Positions 8,672 through 16,200 of a stretch of DNA of 64,000 nt are shown piece by piece. The DNA comes from Acidimicrobiales bacterium (GTDB lineage: Bacteria; Actinomycetota; Acidimicrobiia; Acidimicrobiales; Iamiaceae). The notes under the pieces are model-generated. The model was not told the DNA's origin. It saw only the letters and a list, made by a program, of their open reading frames with translations, and did not search any database. Within the stretch, counting starts at the first letter, position 1, and the number at the start of each line of letters is the position of its first letter. Location: assembly GCA_035547835.1 (NCBI GenBank), contig DASZTW010000008.1:204508-268507 (forward strand), given 5' to 3'. The position numbers and the translations under genes were made by a program.

Positions 8672-9659
8672 CCTCGGGGGGGTTCGGGGGTTCGGGGGGT
8701 TCGGGGGGTTCGGGGGGTTCGGAAGGTTCGGGGGCGAGTTGGGCGAGGACGTCGAGGAGGGCCTCGGACGGGGTGACGTGGACCGTGACCCCGTCGAAGC
8801 TGGTGGGGACGTGTTCCACCTCGCCGGGCCGCCACCAGAACAGGTCGGGGCTGAGCGACGCCGGACCGAGCTCGTGGTGGTGGCGCGCTTCGAGCGCCAT
8901 CGTGCCGACAGCCCGGTTGGCCGACGCGTCGTGCAGCGGGTGGATCAGCACCAGGTTCTCGGTCGGGACGGCCAGCAGCGCCCCGTCGGCGCCGACGGGT
9001 GCGAAGCGGTCAGGCCACAGGGCATGGCACGAGGCGAACGGCGAGTCCGAGGTGACCGTCACGACCGAGAGCTCGGCGTCGAACTCGGCGCGGCCGACGT
9101 CGGGCTCGTCGAGGGCGGCGACGTTGGCCAGCGCGCGGGCGAACAAGTCGTCGACCGGACCCAGCTCGGCCACCCGGGCCGCCGGGACGGTCGCGAGCGA
9201 AGCGTCGAGCTCGAGTAACAGGACCGCGCTGAGGCCGGGGAACGCGTCGGTGCGGACGAGGGCGGGTGCGCCGGCGAGGTCGTCGTCGCGGATGATGCGG
9301 ACGCGCAGCGCGGCGCGGGCGTCGTCGGGTCGGTCGAGCAGCGCGTCGGCGGCTGCCGGCGCGTCGAGGACGGCGGCGAACCAGGCCTCGACGATCTCGT
9401 CGACGTCGAGCGGGCCCTCGCCGTGCTCGGCGACCGCCCGTGCCAAGTCGGCCAAATCGACCACGTCGGCCTCGGGGCCGTTGCTGGTCACCGTCAGGCG
9501 GCCGGCATCCGCGTCGAAGTCGAGTTGCGGACCATCGCCGGCGCGGCGGGCATCGAGCTCCTGCTGCAGGGCCTGGTCGAGCGCTCGGCGTTGGTTGGCG
9601 CTCAGGAAGTGGCCCCAACCAGGGCCAGGCGCAGACGGATCCGGCGGAGCGTCGGGCAT
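8667..9659 (-). CDS. Hypothetical protein with C-terminal Pro-Glu repeats
   Basis: The 330-residue protein is not recognised. It is acidic and Ala/Leu/Asp-rich and has no signal peptide or membrane span. The N-terminal part (GWGHFLSANQRRALDQALQQ) is helical; the body alternates strands and helices, and the C-terminal third contains FASCHALWPDRFAP, ENLVLIHPLHDASANRAV and PDLFWWRPGEVEHVP. The distinctive segment resembles DUF1444 (YtpQ)-type proteins only vaguely. The tail is a Pro-Pro-Glu repeat encoded by a 9-base tandem repeat. The ATG at 9659 is chosen because TACGCT (9667-9672) lies seven bases before it. The same frame stays open far upstream, but that part lies antisense to hemB and cobA-hemD. 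Confidence 0.65.
   Translation of the reverse strand: MPDAPPDPSAPGPGWGHFLSANQRRALDQALQQELDARRAGDGPQLDFDADAGRLTVTSNGPEADVVDLADLARAVAEHGEGPLDVDEIVEAWFAAVLDAPAAADALLDRPDDARAALRVRIIRDDDLAGAPALVRTDAFPGLSAVLLLELDASLATVPAARVAELGPVDDLFARALANVAALDEPDVGRAEFDAELSVVTVTSDSPFASCHALWPDRFAPVGADGALLAVPTENLVLIHPLHDASANRAVGTMALEARHHHELGPASLSPDLFWWRPGEVEHVPTSFDGVTVHVTPSEALLDVLAQLAPEPSEPPEPPEPPEPPNPPEV
8676..8735. repeat. TTC-G(5-7) tandem repeat, possible G-quadruplex
   Basis: Runs of G7, G5, G6, G6 and G6 separated by TTC form a 9-base repeat, followed by a degenerate unit (TTCGGAAGG) and one more. On the reverse strand it encodes Pro-Pro-Glu units at the end of the hypothetical protein. The first spacer-run unit is one base short, so the last reverse-strand codons shift to a Pro-Pro-Asn-Pro-Pro-Glu-Val ending. 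Forward-strand DNA or read-through hemC RNA could fold into a G-quadruplex. Confidence 0.8.
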
Positions 9660-9666
9660 CGCGTCG

Positions 9667-9672
9667 AGCGTA
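9667..9672 (-). promoter_or_regulatory. -10 box of the 9659 gene (leaderless)
   Basis: TACGCT on the reverse strand lies seven bases before the ATG at 9659. The same hexamer precedes cobA-hemD and hemB at nearly the same distance. Confidence 0.4.
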
Positions 9673-9740
9673 GTGGCGGCCTCGCCGGCCTCGACGGGCT
9701 CGAGGCCCGGCTCCGGTAGGACGCGCGTCGCGGGCGATCG

Positions 9741-9779
9741 CCGTGGACCGCATCCCCCGTGGACCGCATCCCCCGTGGG
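9741..9779. repeat. 16-base direct repeat, two copies plus a partial third
   Basis: The unit CCGTGGACCGCATCCC occurs at 9741-9756 and 9757-9772 and is followed by CCGTGGG. It sits in the gap between the divergent hypothetical gene and cobA-hemD. Two units are too few for a CRISPR array; a local duplication is more likely. Confidence 0.7.
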
Positions 9780-9854
9780 CCCAGCCTTGGCACCACCGGT
9801 TCCGGATGGGCTGGACGGGCGGATTCGCACGCGAGGCCAGATCTCGCGGGGCCG

Positions 9855-9860
9855 TACGCT
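9855..9860 (+). promoter_or_regulatory. -10 box of cobA-hemD (leaderless)
   Basis: TACGCT lies six bases before the GTG start, within CGTACGCTGGCGCG. Almost the same string (CGTACGCTGGGGCG) precedes hemB, suggesting shared control of the two genes. Confidence 0.5.
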
Positions 9861-9866
9861 GGCGCG

Positions 9867-11387
9867 GTGACCGTCTACCTCGTGGGCGCGGGCCCCGGCG
9901 ACCCTGGGCTCCTCACCGTGCGCGGTGCGGAGGTCCTGGCCAGCGCCGACGTGGTGGTCTACGACCGGCTGTCGATCGCCGGGCTGCTCGACCTCGCGCC
10001 CGCGCACGCGGAGCGGATCGGTGTCGGCAAGGCGCCGGGCCGGGTCACCATGGCGCAAGAGGCCATCAACGAGCTGCTGGTCCACCGAGGCAGAGCCGGA
10101 CAGCAGGTCGTACGGCTCAAGGGGGGCGATCCCTTCGTGTTCGCCCGGGGCGCGGAGGAAGCCGCCGCGCTGGCGGCCGCCGGCGTGGCGTTCGAGATCG
10201 TGCCTGGCATCACGTCGGCCATCGCGGCACCGGCGTACGCCGGCATCCCGGTGACCCGGCGGCATTCCTCCACCTCCTTCACGGTGGTGACGGGCCACGA
10301 AGATCCCAGCCGAGCGGGGCCGGAGGGGTCGGTCGACTGGGAGGCGGTGTCGCGGGTCGGCGGCACGATCGTGATCCTGATGGGGGTCGGCCGCTGGCCC
10401 CGGATCGCAGAGCGCCTGTTGGCCGCGGGCCGTCCCCCCGACACACCGGCGGCCGCCGTGCGCTGGGGGACCCGGCCCGAGCAGCACACCGTCCGTGCCA
10501 CCCTCGCCACGCTCGCCGAACACGATCTCGAGTCGCCGTCGGTCATCGTCGTGGGTGAAGTCGCGGCGATCGACCTCGACTGGTTCACCTCGCGCCCGCT
10601 GTTCGGTCGCCGGGTCGTGGTCACTCGCTCCCGCGCCCAGGCCAGCGTGCTGTCGGCGCGGTTGCGGGAGCTCGGCGCCGACGTGATCGAAGTGCCCGCC
10701 ATCGAGATCGGTCCCCCCGACGACGGGGGAGCGGCGCTGCGCTCGGCGGTGGCGCAGTTGGCGCCCGGCGCCGGGCCCGCCCGGTTCGACTGGGTCGTGT
10801 TCACGTCGGCCAACGGCGTGCACCGGACGTTCGAAGAGATCCCCGACGCGCGCCTCCTCGGCGGCGTGCAAGTGGCCGCGATCGGGTCCGAAACGGCGGC
10901 GGCCCTCGCCCGGTACCGCGTGCTGCCCGACCTGGTTCCCGACCGGTTCGTAGCTGAAGGCCTCCTCGCGGTGTTCCCTCCGGCGCCCGCAGCCGGCGGT
11001 CGGATCCTGCTCCCCCGGGCAGCGGTGGCTCGCGACGTGCTGCCCGACGGGTTGCGGGCGCGAGGGTGGGACGTCCACGTGGTCGACGCGTACCGGACGG
11101 TCCCGGGTCGCCCCGACCCCAGTGCGCTCGCCGCGGCGTCGACCGCCGACGCGGTGTGCTTCACGTCGTCGTCGACGGTCACCAACTACTTGACCGTCGC
11201 TGGCACCCGCGGGGCGAGCGCACAGGTGTCGCCCGTCGTCGTCGCCATCGGCCCGATCACGGCGGCGACCGCCCGAGACGCGGGGCTCCAGGTCGACGCG
11301 GTCGCCGAGCCCCACACCATCGACGGCCTGGTCGATGCGCTGGTGGGCGCGCTCACACGGGACGCCTCGGTCGGTCCGCCCGTGTAG
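9867..11387 (+). CDS. Fused uroporphyrinogen-III C-methyltransferase / uroporphyrinogen-III synthase
   Basis: The 506-residue protein joins two enzymes. Residues ~1-245 are SAM-dependent CobA/SUMT, which makes precorrin-2: VYLVGAGPGDPGLLTVRGAE, VVRLKGGDPFVFARG and VPGITSAIAAPAYAGIPVT are all canonical. Residues ~250-500 are HemD, which cyclises hydroxymethylbilane: GRRVVVTRSRAQASVLSARL, VVFTSANGVHRTFEE and FTSSSTVTNYL. The fusion channels uroporphyrinogen III toward sirohaem while also feeding haem, and is common in Gram-positive bacteria. The GTG at 9867 begins directly at the methyltransferase domain. It supplies the function missing from the precorrin-2 dehydrogenase at 5708-6346. Confidence 0.94.
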   Translation: MTVYLVGAGPGDPGLLTVRGAEVLASADVVVYDRLSIAGLLDLAPAHAERIGVGKAPGRVTMAQEAINELLVHRGRAGQQVVRLKGGDPFVFARGAEEAAALAAAGVAFEIVPGITSAIAAPAYAGIPVTRRHSSTSFTVVTGHEDPSRAGPEGSVDWEAVSRVGGTIVILMGVGRWPRIAERLLAAGRPPDTPAAAVRWGTRPEQHTVRATLATLAEHDLESPSVIVVGEVAAIDLDWFTSRPLFGRRVVVTRSRAQASVLSARLRELGADVIEVPAIEIGPPDDGGAALRSAVAQLAPGAGPARFDWVVFTSANGVHRTFEEIPDARLLGGVQVAAIGSETAAALARYRVLPDLVPDRFVAEGLLAVFPPAPAAGGRILLPRAAVARDVLPDGLRARGWDVHVVDAYRTVPGRPDPSALAAASTADAVCFTSSSTVTNYLTVAGTRGASAQVSPVVVAIGPITAATARDAGLQVDAVAEPHTIDGLVDALVGALTRDASVGPPV

Positions 11388-11441
11388 CAACGCACCGCCA
11401 CGTCCGACCGTCTGGCCGCGCTGGCTCGCCGTGGCGCGACG

Positions 11442-11447
11442 TACGCT
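11442..11447 (+). promoter_or_regulatory. -10 box of hemB (leaderless)
   Basis: TACGCT is six bases before the hemB ATG and no ribosome-binding site lies between. The surrounding string nearly repeats the one before cobA-hemD. Confidence 0.5.
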
Positions 11448-11453
11448 GGGGCG

Positions 11454-12434
11454 ATGCCGTTCCCGCAGCGCCGACTCCGCCGGCTGCGCCGCACCGCAGC
11501 CCTGCGCCGCCTCGTCGCGGAGTCGCGCCTCGGGGTCGACGACCTGATCGCGCCCCTCTTCGTGCGCGAAGGGATCGACGAGCCACAGCCGGTCGCCTCG
11601 TTGCCCGGTGTGGTCCAGCACACGGTTGCATCGCTGCGCAAGGAAGTCGCCGAGCTGCACAACCTCGGGATCTCGGGCGTGATCCTGTTCGGCGTCCCCG
11701 AGCGCAAGGACGCGGTCGGGTCCGGCGCGAGCGACCCCGCCGGCATCGTGCAAGTGGCGCTCCGGGAGCTGCGCGACGACCTGGGCGACGACATGGTCGT
11801 GTTCGCCGACCTCTGTCTCGACGAGTACACCGACCACGGTCATTGCGGGATCGTCGCCCCGTCGGGCGAGGTCGACAACGACGCCACCCTCGAGCGGTAT
11901 GGCGAAGTGGCCGTGGTGCAGGCCGACGCGGGCGTCGACGTCGTGGCCCCCTCGGGGATGATGGACGGGCAGGTCGCCGCCATCAGGGCCGCGCTCGACC
12001 AGGCCGGCTACCTCGAGGTCCCGATCCTCGCGTACGCCGCCAAGTACGCCTCGGCCTTGTACGGCCCGTTCCGCGACGCGGTCGACGTCGAGATCGCGGG
12101 AGGCGGTGATCGCCGGGCGTATCAACAGGATCCGGCCAACGCCCGTGAGGCGCTCGAGGAGATCCGTGCGGATCTCGAAGAGGGCGCCGACATGGTGATG
12201 GTGAAGCCGGCGCTGCCGTACCTCGACATCCTCACCAGGGCCCGCGCCGAGGTCGACGCGCCGCTGGCCGCCTACCACGTCTCGGGTGAGTACGCCATGG
12301 TGATGGCGGCAGCCGAGCGTGGCTGGATCGACGGCCCGGCCGTCGCGGCCGAGCAGATCGGGGCCATCAAGCGGGCTGGCGCCGACCTCATCCTCACGTA
12401 CTTCGCCCGCGATCTCGCCGAGCGTCTGGCCTGA
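11454..12434 (+). CDS. hemB: Delta-aminolevulinic acid dehydratase (porphobilinogen synthase)
   Basis: The 326-residue enzyme condenses two 5-aminolevulinates to porphobilinogen. Both Schiff-base lysines are visible, in ILAYAAKYASALYGPFRDA and MVMVKPALPYLD. The metal-binding loop reads DLCLDEYTDHGHCG: two of the three cysteines of the zinc type are kept and the middle one is Asp, as in mycobacterial HemB. Substrate-binding EYAMVMAAAERGW follows. The arginine-rich N-terminal arm fits the octamer-forming arm. The gene stands in its own unit after cobA-hemD, 66 bases downstream. Confidence 0.96.
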   Translation: MPFPQRRLRRLRRTAALRRLVAESRLGVDDLIAPLFVREGIDEPQPVASLPGVVQHTVASLRKEVAELHNLGISGVILFGVPERKDAVGSGASDPAGIVQVALRELRDDLGDDMVVFADLCLDEYTDHGHCGIVAPSGEVDNDATLERYGEVAVVQADAGVDVVAPSGMMDGQVAAIRAALDQAGYLEVPILAYAAKYASALYGPFRDAVDVEIAGGGDRRAYQQDPANAREALEEIRADLEEGADMVMVKPALPYLDILTRARAEVDAPLAAYHVSGEYAMVMAAAERGWIDGPAVAAEQIGAIKRAGADLILTYFARDLAERLA

Positions 12435-12477
12435 CGGGTCGGCGCAGGCCGAGGTCGCCGCGCCCACCACCTCACCA

Positions 12478-12535
12478 CGGCAGTTCCCGACGTCATGGCG
12501 CGGCGCGGCGACCGCCGCTCGACGCCCAACTGCCG
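12478..12535. terminator. Possible hemB terminator (inverted repeat)
   Basis: CGGCAGTT (12478-12485) and AACTGCCG (12528-12535) are exact inverse complements enclosing a GC-rich stretch that can itself pair (GCGGCG with CGCCGC). It lies 44 bases after the hemB stop. There is no U-tract, so terminator function is uncertain. Confidence 0.3.
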
Positions 12536-12600
12536 CACCCGTCTGCCGCACGAGCGCGTCCGGCCGCGGCGATGGCACACCCGGTGGCACACCTAAGGGG

Positions 12601-12628
12601 TTGACGCAAAACACACGAAAGGTACATT
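12601..12628 (+). promoter_or_regulatory. Sigma70-type promoter of the lipoprotein gene
   Basis: TTGACG (12601-12606) and TACATT (12623-12628) are separated by 16 bases in a locally AT-richer stretch. A ribosome-binding site (GAGGGG, 12642-12647) follows before the ATG at 12653, so this transcript has a normal leader. Confidence 0.6.
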
Positions 12629-12652
12629 TGGGTGCCAGCGCAGAGGGGTGCG

Positions 12653-13177
12653 ATGGGCGAGCGATCGTTTGACGTGACGAGCGACCTGGTTCGGCCACGA
12701 CGGTCTGCTGTCGCGCTCGCGCTCGCGCTCGCCACGGTCACCGTCCTTGCTGCATGCAGCGGCAGCGGCGACGCCGACGCGCGGGTCGTGCAAGGTGTGC
12801 GACAACCGGCGAGCGGCACGATCGGGTGCCCGATCACCGCGGCGCAGGTCGCCGACGTGCTCGGCATCCAGGTCGATCGTGACGCGGCGAGCTGCAGCTT
12901 CCATCCCGCCGACGGCGCGCTGGCGCCGAACGCCACGTTCAACCGCGAGCTGGCGGTGGCGTTCACCCAGTCGGGGCTGTCGCAAGGCCAGTACGCCGAG
13001 CCCGTCGCGGGGATCGGTGATCAGGCCTATCTGACCGCACCACGCCCCGACGGCACCCGGTTGCTCGTGAGAGCCGGGAGCCTGCGCTTCGAGATCCGGG
13101 TGCAGCACGACGCGGGCGGCGTACAGGCCCGCCGCGACGCGCTGCGACTCGCGCAACTGGTGATCGAGCACGGCTGA
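12653..13177 (+). CDS. Putative lipoprotein
   Basis: The 174-residue protein has a basic N-terminus, a hydrophobic stretch and a lipobox LAAC with the acylated cysteine at residue 35, followed by a Ser/Gly-rich linker; it should be anchored outside the membrane. The mature part has two cysteines (IGCPITAAQVADVLGI and AASCSFHPADG) that could form a disulfide, and a spacing reminiscent of DUF3558-like actinobacterial lipoproteins; that assignment is tentative. ATG at 12653 is preferred over GTG at 12632 because GAGGGG lies six bases before it. It lies 65 bases upstream of the giant exported protein and is probably cotranscribed with it. Confidence 0.75.
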   Translation: MGERSFDVTSDLVRPRRSAVALALALATVTVLAACSGSGDADARVVQGVRQPASGTIGCPITAAQVADVLGIQVDRDAASCSFHPADGALAPNATFNRELAVAFTQSGLSQGQYAEPVAGIGDQAYLTAPRPDGTRLLVRAGSLRFEIRVQHDAGGVQARRDALRLAQLVIEHG

Positions 13178-13242
13178 TGCGCGGCATCCGACCCACCCAG
13201 CACTTGACCCTGGCGACACGGACCGAGACGAGGAGCGAGCAC

Positions 13243-16200
13243 ATGGGAACGAAACGGTCGACCTTCCCGACGGGGCGTCGGGCGGCGTTGGGACTCCTGT
13301 TCTTCTTGGTGTTGCTGGTCGCGACGCTCTCGCCGGCGATCACCGCTCGACGTGCTGGCGCGGCGGACGAGTCCGCCACCGCGAACCGGGAACCGGCCGC
13401 GGCGGCCGACCCCCCGCCGCCCATGTACTCGTGCACGCCCGACGTGACCGCGACGGCACAAGAGCAGACCGACTTCGCCAATCGGTGGGCGGCTCGGATC
13501 GAAGGGCAGGACCCGACCTTCAACTTGCAGTCGTACCTGGACGCCGACGCCATCCCGGCCGACATCGCGGCCGAGCCGGGCTTCAACGACGCGACGAAGG
13601 ACACACTCACCCGTGGCTGCCTCGTCAGCAAGCTGTTCGACGTGTTGAAGACGATGGATGCGTCATTCGGCATGGACACGAGCAAGAGCCCGCCCGAAGC
13701 GTTCCCCGACGACACCGTCAAGTCGATGCTCGCCCTGACGGTCTTCCACAACAAGCCCACCAGCCAGCCGAGCACCCCTGCGGTCGCGCCGCAGATCCCC
13801 CTCCCCGACGTGGTGGGCGACGCGCTTCGGGGCGTGGGCCTCGACGCACTCCAGCACCTCACCGTGCCGACCATCTCGATCCCGTCGGACCTCGGCATCC
13901 TCACCCCGGCGACGCAGTTGATCAACAACCTCGTCTCCGCGCTCCAAGGCATCGGGCTGCCCAAGCTGCCATCGCTCGCCGACCTGCTCCAACTGCCGCC
14001 GCTGCCGATCTCGCTGCCGCCGCTGCCCGACCTCTCGCTCCCGTCGATCACGGACCTGATCAACACGATCCGCTCGGTGCTCGACTCGACCACGTACGAG
14101 GTTTGCTACCGGGGCGCCAAGACCGGCGGCGCGGTCAGATGCACTCGCACCTTGATCGGTCTTCCCGTGCTTCTCGACGTGCAAGGCGATGCGCAGCCAG
14201 ACCTCTCGGCCCAGCTCGCCCCGTCGGTGAACCTCCAGTACCCGACGGGCGTCACGATGGGCTTCACGCTCGACCGCTTGCCGCCCTTGCTCAACCCGTT
14301 GGGTTCGCCGCCGCCGGTCACGGCCGACGTGTGGGCGACGTGGGACGTGCCGCTCGCAAACATGCGCGTGCACCTCGGGTTCGGTAGCACGTATGGCGGG
14401 TTCACTCTGCCGCGGCACAACTCGATGCTCGCCACGGTGACGAACCTCACCGACGCCACCAAGGGCGACCCGAAGATCGCGTACACGCTGACCCAGCAGG
14501 GCGCTGGCCCAGAGAGCCTCGCGATGGCGGGCGTGACCAAGGTGCTGCGCGCCGACACGGGCGCGCTGAGCACCCCCGAGACCACCGCCGCCTACCTCAA
14601 CTTCGTCGGAGTGCCGCAGACCACCAAGGGCACCCTCGACATCCGGACATCCGAAGCGGCGGTCGGCAAGAACAGCGCGCGGTTCATCAACGACATGACC
14701 ACCTCGAGTCCTTCGAAGTTCAAGTTGGGCATCACCCGTCAGTTCAGCCCTGCTGATCCGCTCTCGCCGTGCTGCCCGGTGCAGTCGTTCCTGGCCACGG
14801 TGGACAAGCTGCCGACCGCATTGAACATCGACATCTTGAAGCAGGACGACTTGAACCGCTGGACCGCGCACTATGGCGCCAACGCCAACGTCGACCACCT
14901 CACCTTGGAGGGCTTCGACTTCCCGACCGTCGAGGACTTCTTGAAACCACCCGCCGAGCAGACGGTCAACACGTTCACGGCTGACGTGCGCAACCTCCCG
15001 ACCAAAGTCGACGTCGTGGCCACGCTGCCGCTTCCCAACGCCAACCCACGCCACGTGAGCGTCGACTACCGGGCTTCGAAAGCCGCGGACCCCAACACGT
15101 TGGTGGTCGTGCCGACATTCGCGTTCGGCACCGTCGAGCAGACAGCGGGCGATGTGCAACGCAGCTTGTCGGCGCAAGTGAACGACGTGCCGGGACAAGT
15201 GAAGCTCGACGCCAACCTCGCCGGCGATTCGTTGAACACGCCGCCACAACCGAAGGGCAAGAACCTCGACGTCGGGCTCACGTACGACGCGTCGAGCGAG
15301 GCGCACGACCTGTCCGTCGACTTCTTCGACAAGAGCGACTCGGGCACCAGCAAGCTCAGCGGCAACGTCACGTCGCTGCCCCCGTCGCTCACCGCGACGG
15401 TCTCGCACCATGTCGTCGGGCTTGGCGGCACCGACGCGATCGACTTCGACGCGAAGTCGGCACCCGACGCGGCGGATGGGTCCGCACAGCTCGGCACTGC
15501 GTTCATCCGTTACGCGAAGAACAGCGACTTCCTGTCGCTCGATGACACCACCCGACCGTCCACCGCGCAGTACGCGGTGGTGAGGAGCGACAAGGGGCCC
15601 GACAACACGGCTTCGACCGACGACGACCGCCTCGCGCTCGAGGCGCAGTACGCGGGTCTGAAGCGGACTGACGTGTCGCTCACCAGTGACGGCTTGGACA
15701 AGGGCGCACTCGACCTGCACGCCAAGGTCGTGAACGACCTCGACCGGGCCACCACGGTCCAGTTCGACAACCCGGAGTCGACGGTCGACGCCGAGGTGCT
15801 CAACGTGCCCAAGGACGTGGACGTCTCGTACCACCGTCGCCAGACCGGAACCACCGATGATTGCGGTTCACCGGAGAACACCCACTCGGTGGTGTATGAC
15901 GCGTCCGGTCCCATCGACAAGGCGACGGTCCGCGTGCAAGGCAAGCTCGCCAACGGCGACCCGGACCCGAACAACCTCACGGTGTTGAACGCGGGCCGGG
16001 ACCCGAGCACGCACACCGGGCCGATCCCGCAACACATGGAGATGTTCGTCAACGGTCACACCAAGCAGGTGAAGTACCGGGCGGACTCCGAGATCGGCCA
16101 AGTCGCTGCCAGCATCTTGTCGCAGAGCGTCGGCTCCGGCGCATGCACCGCCAGCAGTGGCATCAACGCGGACTTGCGGCAGCTGCCGCTGCAGTTCGGG

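Noticed and set aside
9741..9779. Possible CRISPR from the tandem 16-base repeat
   Set aside because: Only two full units without spacers; no cas genes in the window.
9660..12698. Long reverse-strand frame continuing the hypothetical protein to over 1300 residues
   Set aside because: It lies antisense to cobA-hemD and hemB, which have clear domains. Only the part up to 9659 has a promoter and plausible composition; GC-rich coding DNA often leaves the opposite strand open.
13663..15834. Reverse-strand frame of 723 codons inside the giant exported protein
   Set aside because: Arg/Val/His-rich shadow composition and no start signals; the forward frame has a signal peptide and repeats.
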